In this document: in pieces, positions 17,056-26,057 of the stretch
Numbering within the stretch: the stretch's first letter is position 1
Layout of the letters: each line of letters begins with the position of its first letter
NCBI RefSeq assembly: GCF_010729485.1
Contig: NZ_AP022609.1
Coordinates: forward strand, 3,720,001-3,784,000
From: Mycolicibacter hiberniae
GTDB lineage: Bacteria; Actinomycetota; Actinomycetes; Mycobacteriales; Mycobacteriaceae
Length of the DNA: 64,000 bases
Direction of reading: 5' to 3'
Position numbers and translations under genes: made by a program
Notes under the pieces: generated by a model
Databases searched by the model: none
What the model was told of the DNA's origin: nothing
The model's input: the letters and a program-made list of their open reading frames with translations, nothing else

Positions 17056-20000
17056 TCAGCCGCCGTACGGGTACAGCTCGAGCCGTCGCAGGCTGCAGAC
17101 CAATTGGTTGTCGGAGTCGAGAAGGTCGAGGTCGCAGATAGCGCGACTGGTCTTGGCGTCACCGTTGGACAGCACGCAGCGCAATCCCGAGCCCAGCGCA
17201 CCGGACTGGTATCGCACGATCTCGCCCACCCGCAGTGGCAGGACGTTGCGGCCCAGCAGCTCGTAGCTCCAGACCAGGGCGGCCTGCAGGCATCCGTCGA
17301 GGGCGGCCGGGTCGGTAGCCCAGCCCTGCCCGGCCCAGCCCACCGACAGCAGACCGGACAGGTCGGCGGTGGCGGTCGACTCCGCGCTGTCCATGCCGTC
17401 GAGCACCTGGAACGCCGGTCCGTGGAACAGTGCCCCGCCGGTGTAGCACGCGTTGCGGTCCAGCCTGCGATGCCCGGGCGCCGACGCCGCGATGGTCGGG
17501 ACCGCCGCTGCGCCCGAACGCATCTCGATTCTCGCCGAGTAGTACGCGGTGGATCCGTCGGCATCGGCCAGTGTCATGGTCAACGCCTGCGGCTGATCCT
17601 CGTGCGGCACGCAACGCACCGTCAGGACGCTGCCGTGCTTCTCGAACTCGTGCAGTGTCACGCCCCGCAACACCTTGAGATCGAGAACACGATCCACGTA
17701 GTGCCCGGGCCGGCACGCCTCGGCCATCCGCATGAACCATTCGAGGGCCTGCACGACGGGCAGGACGACATTGCCCTGAACCCGGTGGTCGAGCAGGTAC
17801 GGCTGCGCAGTCACATGTGCCAGCACCCTTGCCACACGACCCTCGGGTGGTAGCGGATGGGTGGGCAGTCCGGCCAGCACACCGTCACCGAGAGTCACCT
17901 CGGGACTTCCCGTCTCGCCGTCGAGGACCTCGGCGACGAACGCCTGCGCACCGTCGGCGAGCGGGATCAACGAGATTCCGCGGGACTCGAACATCGCTTT
18001 GAGGCCGGGGGTCACCATTCCGGAATCCCAGGGACCCCAGCCCAACGCCCGCACCAGGCAGGACGGTCCGCGCCGCGCCTGTTCGGCCAGTGCCACCTTG
18101 TTGAGGATCTCGTTGGCCATGGCGTAGTCGCTTTGTCCCACGTTGCCGCTGCGCGCGGCCACCGACGAGAACAGCACGATCACCTTGAGCGCATCGTTGG
18201 CCGTCGCGTCCAGCAGCGCACACGCGCCGCCGACCTTGGTCTCGAAGACCCGGTCGAACCCGTCGAGGGTTTTCTTGTGCAGCGGCGCGTCGGCGAGCAC
18301 GCCGGCACCGTGGACCAGGCCGGTGATCGGGCCGAATTCGCGGCGCACACTGTCGAGCAACGCGCCCAGCTGGGTGGCGTCGCGGACATCGGCGGCGGCG
18401 TAGCGGACCCGGGAACCCGCGGCAGTCAGCGCCGCCAGCGTCGCCCGCACCTCGCGGTCGGCCAGGATGCGCTGGGTCTGCTGCTCCAGGTCCTTCGGGG
18501 TGACCTTGAGCCCTTGGGCCGCCGCGCTGGCCAACAGGGCCCGCTTGAGTTCGGCGCCGGTGGTCAGCCCGTGGGCTTCCGGCGGCTCATCGCGCAGCTC
18601 GGTGCGCCCGATCAGCACGAAAGCCGCCTGGGTCTGCTGAGCCAGGGCGATCACCGATCCGGCGGTCACGCCGCGGGCGCCCCCCGAAACGAGGATCACG
18701 TCGTGCTGGCCGATGCGGGGCGTGCGGGTGGCCACCTGCCTGGGGCCGGCGACGACGGTGATCCGTCCGTGGGAACTTCCCAGGCCCACTTCCAGTTCGA
18801 CGCCACCGGACAAGACCTCGGCGGCCAGCTGCTCGGCGACCGCGGCGGGAGACTGCTGCCCCACGGCGATGTCGATCGCCTTGACCTGCGCGCTGGTCCA
18901 CTCCTGGGCGGCGGTCTTGGCCAGCGCACCGATCCCGCCCGACCAGGCCCGCTGGCCGGGGTCGGTGAGCAGCCCGAAGGTGCCGCCGGTGTCCTGGACG
19001 GTGACGAAGACACCGCCGCGCTCGGAGAATTGCGCCGCGATGCGGTGGGCGTCGGCGAACAGCACCCGGTTGACGGCCAGCGCCTCCGCACGGGTGGGCG
19101 CTTGCCGCAGGCCGCCGAGATGGATGACCGCCTCGGTGTCGGCACTGGGTTGGGGCACGGTGATCGCGCGGATCCCGTGGCTGACCAGAATCGCGGCCAG
19201 GGCCTGGGCTGTCTGCGTCAGCGCGTCCTCGGCGGCCTGTGCGGTCACGATCTCGACGGTTCTGGCCGCGTACAGGCCGGGCATCCCCATCCCGCTCACC
19301 GGAGCGGCGGTGGCGCGTACCGCGTAGCGCGCCACCCCCGCTCCGGCTAACTCAAAAGGGGCGCGATCACCTGCCGACAAGCCGTTGTGCGCCACCAGAT
19401 CCGGTGGTGGTGCATTCATCAGGGATTGGAGGTAGTCGACGATCTCGCGCAGCGTCACCAACGACGCCATGGTCGCGGTGTCGACCTCCGGCAACGACGG
19501 CACCCGCTCCTGCACCGACGACAAGATCTCCACCCGCTTGATCGAGTCGATCCCCAGATCGGCTTCCAGCGCCATCGACAGTTCCAGCATCTCCGCCGGA
19601 TAGCCGGTCTTGTCGGCGACCACCGCCAGCATGTCGGCGACCAGATCCACTCCCGCAGCCGCAGCGACCGGCGCAGCAGGCGCAGGCGCCACCGGCGCAG
19701 GTGCGGCAGGTGCGGCGGCGGCCACCGGCGCGGGCGCCGGACCCAACAGCGACTGCAGGTAGTCGACGATCTCGCCCAGCGTCACCAGCGAGGCCATGGT
19801 CGCGGTGTCCACCTCCGGCAACGACGGCACCCGCTCCTGCACCGACGACAAGATCTCCACCCGCTTGATCGAGTCGATCCCCAGATCGGCTTCCAGCGCC
19901 ATCGACAGTTCCAGCATCTCCACCGGATAGCCGGTCTTGTCAGCAACCACCGCCAGCATCTCGGCGACCAGATCCACTCCCGCAGCCGCAGCGACCGGCG

Positions 20001-23000
20001 CAGCAGGCGCAGGCGCCACCGGCGCAGCAGGCGCCACCGGCGCAGCGGGCGCAGGTGCGGCAGGTGCGGCGGCGGCCACCGGCGCGGGCGCCGGACCCAA
20101 CAGCGACTGCAGGTAGTCGACGATCTCGCCCAGCGTCACCAGCGAGGCCATAGTCGCGGTGTCCACCTCCGGCAACGACGGCACCCGCTCCTGCACCGAC
20201 GACAAGATCTCCACCCGCTTGATCGAGTCGATCCCCAGATCGGCTTCCAGCGCCATCGACAGTTCCAGCATCTCCACCGGATAGCCGGTCTTGTCAGCAA
20301 CCACCGCCAGCATGTCCCCGACCAGATCCACTCCCGCAGCCGCAGCGACCGGCGCAGCAGGCGCAGGCGCCACCGGCGCAACCGGAGGAGCCGGCACCGG
20401 CGGAGCGCCGTTGCGGAACGCCGGCGCTGTGGGCGGCGCGGGCATCGGCGCCGGCGCAGCAACCGGGGGCGCCGGAACTGGGGGCGCCGTGGCGGTGCCG
20501 TTGTGGACCGCGGGCGCCGCGGGCATCACCGACGCGCCGTTCGCGGCCGGTGCGGGAGGCGGGGCCGGCACGGTGGGCGCCGCGTGGTGCGGGGCCGCCG
20601 GCGGAGCAGGCGCCGCCGCGACGGCGGGCACCGGCTGTGGCTGCACCACCGCGGGCGCGGCGGGATAGGCCAGCTGGGTGACCGGCGCGATTCCGGTACT
20701 GGAGACCAGCGTCTGCAGCAGGCCCTGCAGGTGGGCAATGGTCTGCTGCATGCTGCCCAGCGCTCCGACCATGTGCGTCACCATCTCGGCGCCGGGGCCG
20801 GACATCAGCGGTGACGTGACCATGGGGACCTGCGCTGCCTGAACCGGCACCGGAACGTGCGTCGGGACATGTGCCGGCAACCCGTTCGCCGCGGGAACGG
20901 TCGGGTCAGCTGGTGTCATGGTGGGCTCCGATACGGTCGCGTGGCCGTTGTGGTCACTACGGGGGGTGGGTTTGTCGACGGCTCGGCGCACCGGCTCGTC
21001 GTTGATCTCGGGTCGGCCGAAGTTGGTGCCGTTGAGCTTCAGGGTCAGCTTGGGCACCGGCCGGGTCCGCGGGTCGTCGCCGAGACGATAGTCCGCCCAC
21101 AAGGCTCCGAAGTTCATCGGGACGCCGGCGGCCACGAGCTGGGCCAGGCCCATCCACAGTGAGCGGATCCCGTTGCGGCCCTTGGCGTCCAGGGAGACCG
21201 CGACATGCTCCTGGCCGGACAGGCATTTGCCGACGAGGTTGGTGAGCACCTGGCCGGGGCCGACCTCGACGAAGGTGCGGGCGCCGGCGGACCACATGGC
21301 CTGGATCTGTTCGACGAACCGCACCGGCTGCGCGATCTGGTTGGCCAGCGTGGCCTGCATCTGCTCGGCGCTGCCGGCGTACGTCGCGGCCGTCGCGTTG
21401 GCGTAGACGGGCACCTGCGGCACCCCGAACGGAATGCCCGCGAGGTACGCGGCGAACGGGGTGGCCGCGGCGCTGACGATCTCGGAGTGGAAGGCTGTTG
21501 CCACATCCAGCAGCCGCGCGTTGATGCCCGCGGCGCTGAAACGCTGCGCGGCATCGGCGATCGCCGCGCTGTCGCCGGAGAGCACCACCTGGTTGGGCGC
21601 GTTGTGGTTGGCGATGACCACCGGCAGCCCCCACTCGCCGAGCAGCCGGCTGACCTGGTCGGCGGGGGCGGTCACCGCGCACATGGCTCCATCGCTGCTG
21701 GCGGCGGCCTGGGCCATCAGCGCACCCCGAGCGCGGGCGATCAGCAGCGCGACGTCGTCACTGATGACGCCCGCCGCGCACAGGGCGCTGACCTCGCCGA
21801 AGCTGTGCCCGCCGACCGCGACCGGCGCGATGCCCAGCGAGCGGACGATCGACAGCAGGCTCAGGCTGTGCGCGCCGATGCCCGGCTGCGCCCATTCGGT
21901 CTTGGTCAGCTCGGCGGCCTGCGCGGTCCGCTCGTCGTCGGAGAACGCCGTCTTGGGCCAGACCACCTCGTGGAGATCGCGGTCGGCGTTGAGCAGGCCG
22001 GCGCGCGCGAGCTCCCACGGTGCCAGTGCCGGCTCGAAGAGCTGCGGGATGTCCGCACCCATGCCGACGTACTGGCTGCCCTGGCCGGGAAACAGCAACG
22101 CGACGGGGCCGGCCTGCTGGCACGAGTAGTAGTAGCCCTTCGGCGAGCTGAACGCTTGGGCGCCCGGTTCCGCCAGCTTGCCCGCGGCTTCGCCCAGCAT
22201 GGTCCGCAGGTTCTCCACGCTGTCGGCGACGACGGCCAGGCGGTGCGGGCGCGTGGCGTCGTATGCCGCTTGGGTGCTCTGCGCCAGGTAGCCCAGCATG
22301 TCCGGGGAGTCGACCAGGGATGCGGCCAGCTCGGCGGCTTGAGCCGACAGCGCCGCCGCGGAGTCCGCCCCGAGGATGACCAGTTCGGAGTCCCAGGACC
22401 GGAAGCGCGGTGCGTGCTTGCCGGCGCCGGTGTACTCCTCGAGGGTGATGTGGAAGTTGGTGCCGCCGAAGCCGAACGCGCTGACCGCTGCCCGCCGCGG
22501 CACATTCTGGTCGGCGATCCAGGGCTTGGTCTGCGTCGACAGGTAGAACGGCGACGATTCGATCTCCAGGCCTGGGTTGGGCCGGTCGACCTTGATGGTG
22601 GGGGGCAGCACCTTGTGGTGCAGCGCCATCACGGTCTTGAACAGGCCGCAGGCGCCCGCTGCGCCCTTGGTGTGACCGACCTGCGACTTGACCGAGCCGA
22701 CGGCGCACCATTGACGGTCGGCGCGGCCGGACTCGTCGAACACCTGGCGCAGCGCGGCAAACTCGGCGACGTCGCCGGCCTTGGTGCCGGTGCCGTGGGC
22801 TTCGACCAGTCCGACCGTCTCCGGTCCGTACCCGGCGGCCTGGTAGGCACGGCGCAGGGCCTTGGCCTGACCGTCGGGGCTCGGGGCGTAGATGCTCTTG
22901 GCCCGACCGTCCGAGGAGGTGCCGATGCCGCGGATCACGGCGTAGATGCGGTCGCCGTCCCGTTCCGCGTCGTCCAGGCGCTTGAGGGCCAGCATCGACA

Positions 23001-23820
23001 GGCCCTCGCCCAGCATGGTCCCGTCCGACTGGTCGGAGAACGGGCGGCAGTCACCGGTGCGTGACAGGGCGGTGACCTTGGCAAAGCACATGAACATGAA
23101 GATGTCGTTGAAGGCGTCGACGCCTCCGGCGATCACCATGTCGGCCTCGCGCAGATACAGCTCGTGCAGGGCGATCTCGATCGCCGCCAGGGAGCTGGCG
23201 CACGCGGCGTCGACGACGCAGTTCGTGCCGCCCAGGTCGAAGCGGTTGGCGATGCGGCCGGCGATGACGTTGCCGAGCAGACCCGGGAAGGTGTTCTCCT
23301 GCCAGGGGGTGTAACCGGCGGCCACGCTCTCGCTGAAGGCGGCCAGCTCGTCGCCGGAGAGCCCGGCGGCGCGCAGTCCCCGCTCCCAGGTCGGGCGGTG
23401 CAGGCGGCCGCTCATGTATCCGGACATCTCGGTGCCCCCGGAGGAGCCCAGGACCACGCTGACGCGGTCCCGGTTGATGCTGGAGATGTCGCCGCCGGCG
23501 TAGTCCTCCAGAACCTGCTGCGCGACCCTCAGGGCCAGCAGTTGGGCGGTGTCGGTCGCGGGCACCACGTTGGGCGGGATGCCGAAATCCATCGGTGCGA
23601 AGTCGACGGGCGGCAAGAACCCGCCGCGGCTGGCATATACCTTGTCCGGCGTGCGCGGGTCGGCGTCGAAGTAGTCCTCGACGCGCCAGTGCGACTCCGG
23701 CACTTCGGAGAACAGGTCGGCACCCTCGACGATGTTGCGCCAGAATCGCTCGGCCTCGGGAGACCCGGGAAACAGTGCGCTGACGCCGACAACTGCGACA
23801 GGTGGGTGTTTGGCTTCCAC
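17056..23820 (-). CDS. PfaA-like polyketide/fatty-acid synthase: KS-AT-ACP-ACP-ACP-KR-DH
   Basis: A 2254-residue iterative synthase. KS (1-465) has Cys207, His342 and His383. AT (570-890) has GHSFGE (Ser673) and AFHSE (His778). After a coiled and Pro/Ala-rich linker come three nearly identical acyl carrier domains with LGIDSIKR (Ser1199, Ser1317, Ser1426). KR (about 1500-1985) has GGARGVTAG, Ser1886, Tyr1899 and Asn1903. The C-terminal DH has a perfect HxxxGxxxxP motif (His2012) and DxxxQ (Asp2175). There is no ER, so reduction must come in trans from the PfaD-like protein. The GTG start at 23820 follows AAGGAG. A host 4'-phosphopantetheinyl transferase must activate the ACPs; none is in the window. 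The order KS-AT-ACPn-KR-DH is diagnostic of PfaA and related secondary-lipid synthases. Confidence 0.92.
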   Translation of the reverse strand: MEAKHPPVAVVGVSALFPGSPEAERFWRNIVEGADLFSEVPESHWRVEDYFDADPRTPDKVYASRGGFLPPVDFAPMDFGIPPNVVPATDTAQLLALRVAQQVLEDYAGGDISSINRDRVSVVLGSSGGTEMSGYMSGRLHRPTWERGLRAAGLSGDELAAFSESVAAGYTPWQENTFPGLLGNVIAGRIANRFDLGGTNCVVDAACASSLAAIEIALHELYLREADMVIAGGVDAFNDIFMFMCFAKVTALSRTGDCRPFSDQSDGTMLGEGLSMLALKRLDDAERDGDRIYAVIRGIGTSSDGRAKSIYAPSPDGQAKALRRAYQAAGYGPETVGLVEAHGTGTKAGDVAEFAALRQVFDESGRADRQWCAVGSVKSQVGHTKGAAGACGLFKTVMALHHKVLPPTIKVDRPNPGLEIESSPFYLSTQTKPWIADQNVPRRAAVSAFGFGGTNFHITLEEYTGAGKHAPRFRSWDSELVILGADSAAALSAQAAELAASLVDSPDMLGYLAQSTQAAYDATRPHRLAVVADSVENLRTMLGEAAGKLAEPGAQAFSSPKGYYYSCQQAGPVALLFPGQGSQYVGMGADIPQLFEPALAPWELARAGLLNADRDLHEVVWPKTAFSDDERTAQAAELTKTEWAQPGIGAHSLSLLSIVRSLGIAPVAVGGHSFGEVSALCAAGVISDDVALLIARARGALMAQAAASSDGAMCAVTAPADQVSRLLGEWGLPVVIANHNAPNQVVLSGDSAAIADAAQRFSAAGINARLLDVATAFHSEIVSAAATPFAAYLAGIPFGVPQVPVYANATAATYAGSAEQMQATLANQIAQPVRFVEQIQAMWSAGARTFVEVGPGQVLTNLVGKCLSGQEHVAVSLDAKGRNGIRSLWMGLAQLVAAGVPMNFGALWADYRLGDDPRTRPVPKLTLKLNGTNFGRPEINDEPVRRAVDKPTPRSDHNGHATVSEPTMTPADPTVPAANGLPAHVPTHVPVPVQAAQVPMVTSPLMSGPGAEMVTHMVGALGSMQQTIAHLQGLLQTLVSSTGIAPVTQLAYPAAPAVVQPQPVPAVAAAPAPPAAPHHAAPTVPAPPPAPAANGASVMPAAPAVHNGTATAPPVPAPPVAAPAPMPAPPTAPAFRNGAPPVPAPPVAPVAPAPAAPVAAAAGVDLVGDMLAVVADKTGYPVEMLELSMALEADLGIDSIKRVEILSSVQERVPSLPEVDTATMASLVTLGEIVDYLQSLLGPAPAPVAAAAPAAPAPAAPVAPAAPVAPAPAAPVAAAAGVDLVAEMLAVVADKTGYPVEMLELSMALEADLGIDSIKRVEILSSVQERVPSLPEVDTATMASLVTLGEIVDYLQSLLGPAPAPVAAAAPAAPAPVAPAPAAPVAAAAGVDLVADMLAVVADKTGYPAEMLELSMALEADLGIDSIKRVEILSSVQERVPSLPEVDTATMASLVTLREIVDYLQSLMNAPPPDLVAHNGLSAGDRAPFELAGAGVARYAVRATAAPVSGMGMPGLYAARTVEIVTAQAAEDALTQTAQALAAILVSHGIRAITVPQPSADTEAVIHLGGLRQAPTRAEALAVNRVLFADAHRIAAQFSERGGVFVTVQDTGGTFGLLTDPGQRAWSGGIGALAKTAAQEWTSAQVKAIDIAVGQQSPAAVAEQLAAEVLSGGVELEVGLGSSHGRITVVAGPRQVATRTPRIGQHDVILVSGGARGVTAGSVIALAQQTQAAFVLIGRTELRDEPPEAHGLTTGAELKRALLASAAAQGLKVTPKDLEQQTQRILADREVRATLAALTAAGSRVRYAAADVRDATQLGALLDSVRREFGPITGLVHGAGVLADAPLHKKTLDGFDRVFETKVGGACALLDATANDALKVIVLFSSVAARSGNVGQSDYAMANEILNKVALAEQARRGPSCLVRALGWGPWDSGMVTPGLKAMFESRGISLIPLADGAQAFVAEVLDGETGSPEVTLGDGVLAGLPTHPLPPEGRVARVLAHVTAQPYLLDHRVQGNVVLPVVQALEWFMRMAEACRPGHYVDRVLDLKVLRGVTLHEFEKHGSVLTVRCVPHEDQPQALTMTLADADGSTAYYSARIEMRSGAAAVPTIAASAPGHRRLDRNACYTGGALFHGPAFQVLDGMDSAESTATADLSGLLSVGWAGQGWATDPAALDGCLQAALVWSYELLGRNVLPLRVGEIVRYQSGALGSGLRCVLSNGDAKTSRAICDLDLLDSDNQLVCSLRRLELYPYGG
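19417..20343 (-). repeat. Three tandem ACP-coding repeats with Ala/Pro linkers
   Basis: Three near-identical units of about 245 bases encode the ACPs at 20098-20343, 19744-19989 and 19417-19662, separated by GC-rich Ala/Pro-coding linkers. The repeat periods are 354 and 327 bases, so the linkers differ in length. Unit 3 differs at a few residues (PAEMLEL, LREIVDY). Such repeats recombine easily, and ACP number sets flux in PUFA synthases. Confidence 0.9.
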
Positions 23821-24069
23821 AGATCTCCTTAACGAGGGCTTTGATGCAATGCATCGAATGCCTATGTTCTGCCATCAGTGACGTGAGTCACAGGTAGGAG
23901 GTCACTGATCGTCCCCGATGGGCAAGCGTTGCCGGGACACTATCAGAGAGTCGCAGGTCTCACACAGGATGCGTGCTGACCTGGGCCGACGCATAGGCTA
24001 CAGTCATCTGCCCAAACGTGACGCTGTTAACCCTGCCGCTCCTCCGGCGCGTCAGTGGCTGAGCCCGCA
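23821..24069 (-). promoter_or_regulatory. Intergenic region between PfaD-like and PfaA-like genes, with inverted repeats
   Basis: This 249-base gap holds three inverted repeats. ATCAGTGAC (23874-23882) pairs with GTCACTGAT (23901-23909) across an 18-base loop; inside it GTGAC-gtga-GTCAC forms a shorter palindrome; and GATGCA-a-TGCATC lies at 23843-23855. The AAGGAG ribosome binding site of the PfaA-like gene follows at about 23825-23830. A regulator site, an attenuator or a second promoter are all possible. I see no gene here. Confidence 0.45.
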
Positions 24070-25722
24070 TCACACAGCCAACGGGCGCGGAGCGAAGGCG
24101 AAGGCCTTGGCCGGAACGGGCACGCCGCAGGAACGCGCCGCGCTGGCGCGGCTCACCTGAGCCGCCCCCTCGAGCAGGTTGAGCGCGACCTGCACGGCCT
24201 GGCGGTTCTCGCACGGCTCCAGGTAGCTGCCCGCCACCCAGCTGTTGAATGCGCCCATGGCCGGGCCGCACCAGATCTGGTAGTCCAGAGCCCGCTCGGG
24301 GATGCCGCTGATCGCCCACCGGCTGGACTGACCCAGATACCAGCGGAAGACCAGCGCCATCTGATACTTCGGATCCCGTGACGCCAGCTCCAGCACCGCC
24401 GGGTCACGCTGCTGCCAGTACCGCTGGGTGTCCTCCCATACCTCGGCGACCGAGGCGCCCAGGATCTTCTCCAGCTCCGGGCCGTGCTTGGCGACCACGC
24501 TGGACAGGTCGGGATTGCCCGCATACCACTCGTAGAGCTTCTTGCCGCGCGGAGCGAACATCGTTCCCCGCTTGAGCACCTGCAGGTTGACGCCCATTTC
24601 GAACATGTCGGACGCGGGAGCCATCATCACGTCGGCGATGCCCGCCTTGGCCAGCATGGCGCGCCCGGCGGGCGACAGTCCGGACTCCACGCAGGCCTGG
24701 TTGACCGTCCCGGTCAGGACATAGGCCGCACCCATCGCGAAGGCCCCGGCCACCGCCTGCGGTGCGCCCAGGCCGCCGGCGGCGCCCACCCGCACCCGGC
24801 GGTGCAGCGCGTGCTGCTGGGCCAGCTCGTCGCGGAGCATGACGATTTCGGAGAACAGTGCCGGCAACGGCCGGTTGTCGGTGTGCCCGCCGCTGTCGGA
24901 TTCGACGGTGACGTCCTCGGCAACCGGCACATACTGGGCCAGTTCGGCTTCCCGTTCGGTCAGCTTTCCGGACGCCACCAGGGCGGAGACCAGCGCCGCG
25001 GGCGCCGGTTGCATGAACATGCGCGCCACCTCGGGCCGGGACACCTTGGCCATCACATGGTTGCGCCGCACGATGTTGCCGGCTGGGTCGGTGTCCAGGC
25101 CGGCCAGTGCGCAGTGCACCACCGCCGGGGTCAACTTCATGAAGGCCGAGGCCTCGATGACGGGCACCCGGCGCTGGATGAACAGTTCCGCCACTCGTGT
25201 CTCCAGCGAGACCTCGTTGGGCGAGTGGATCAGGTTGGCGCCCCAGGCAAGGCCCGGCCGGCCGGCCAGGGCGGCCTGGATCTCGTCCAGCCCGCGTTCC
25301 ACCGCTTCGTAGGAGAGCCCGCCCGCGCCGAAGATGCCCATCATTCCGGCTTCGGCCATCGCGATGACCAGCGCCGGCGTCGCGATACCGTTCGCCATCG
25401 CCCCGGTCACATAGGGAAAGCGAACCCCGTGTGCCTCGCAGAACTCGCGGTCTCCGAGCCACTCGGGGTAGATCGGGGGCAGGGTTCCCACCAGCGACAA
25501 TTCGGATTCGCCGGCGCCGACCACCGCACCGCCCAGGGCCAGGCCCAGCATCCCGGTGGCTGTTTCGCGCACCACATGAACGGGGTGGCGCACGTTGCCG
25601 ATGATGTCGGCGATGTCGTCGGGAGCAAATGCGGCCGGCGCGGCGGTGGGGCGCCACCCCAGGCCGGGGCTGCCGCCCGGCCCGCTCCGTTGCTCCAGTA
25701 CGGCGCCAGGTCGCTCGTTCAC
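24070..25722 (-). CDS. PfaD-like trans-acting enoyl reductase
   Basis: A 550-residue flavin TIM-barrel protein of the PfaD/nitronate-monooxygenase superfamily. Visible features are RFPYVTGAMANGIATPALVIAMAEAG near residue 100, FGAGGLSYEAVERGLDEIQ, the glycine-rich VGAAGGLGAPQAVAGAFAMGAAYVLTGTVNQ flavin phosphate site and FEMGVNLQVLKRGTMFAPRGKKLYE. These match PfaD proteins, which reduce enoyl-ACP intermediates in trans for PUFA synthases. The GTG at 25722 is chosen because GGAGAGG lies 8 bases upstream; a longer frame from 25782 has no such site. It is the first gene of the cluster and transcribes toward the PfaA-like gene across a 249-base gap. It acts in the cytoplasm with FMN. Confidence 0.9.
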   Translation of the reverse strand: MNERPGAVLEQRSGPGGSPGLGWRPTAAPAAFAPDDIADIIGNVRHPVHVVRETATGMLGLALGGAVVGAGESELSLVGTLPPIYPEWLGDREFCEAHGVRFPYVTGAMANGIATPALVIAMAEAGMMGIFGAGGLSYEAVERGLDEIQAALAGRPGLAWGANLIHSPNEVSLETRVAELFIQRRVPVIEASAFMKLTPAVVHCALAGLDTDPAGNIVRRNHVMAKVSRPEVARMFMQPAPAALVSALVASGKLTEREAELAQYVPVAEDVTVESDSGGHTDNRPLPALFSEIVMLRDELAQQHALHRRVRVGAAGGLGAPQAVAGAFAMGAAYVLTGTVNQACVESGLSPAGRAMLAKAGIADVMMAPASDMFEMGVNLQVLKRGTMFAPRGKKLYEWYAGNPDLSSVVAKHGPELEKILGASVAEVWEDTQRYWQQRDPAVLELASRDPKYQMALVFRWYLGQSSRWAISGIPERALDYQIWCGPAMGAFNSWVAGSYLEPCENRQAVQVALNLLEGAAQVSRASAARSCGVPVPAKAFAFAPRPLAV

Positions 25723-26057
25723 AGTAGGTTCCTCTCCATCACCGGAATGGATTGCGAGCGGCGCAGAGCTGTCCACGCGCACAGACCGGGAAAACGAAGC
25801 GATTTTCTCACGGACCGGTCCCGCGCCGGCGGTGGGCGCTTACCCAGTGGGAAAACAGCGCCCACCGGGTCACGCACGGCGCCCGAGCAGCCTGGCCGGA
25901 CGGCCACGCGTCTTAGGAGCATTCCCGGCCCCACTTTCCAGACAAACTAGTTCGTTCGGCTTTGTGCTAGTCTGCTTCCATACGGACCGGCGCCATACAG
26001 GCTTCCCGCCCACCCCGGGGCGTCCATCCGCCCGGACCCAGAAAGGACCCCACGCAG
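25723..26057. promoter_or_regulatory. Divergent control region of the Pfa-like cluster and the acyltransferase gene
   Basis: This 335-base gap between divergent genes holds no convincing ORF. A plus-strand -10 box TAGTCT lies at 25968-25973. A minus-strand TAGTTT is the complement of 25944-25949. The palindrome AACTAGTT (25945-25952) overlaps the latter, so both promoters could share one operator. GAAAGGA at 26041-26047 is the likely ribosome binding site of the acyltransferase gene. The TetR gene at 27003 could act here (inference). Confidence 0.4.

Noticed and set aside
19417..20343. A CRISPR array
   Set aside because: The regular repeats are in-frame ACP modules and linkers inside one coding sequence.
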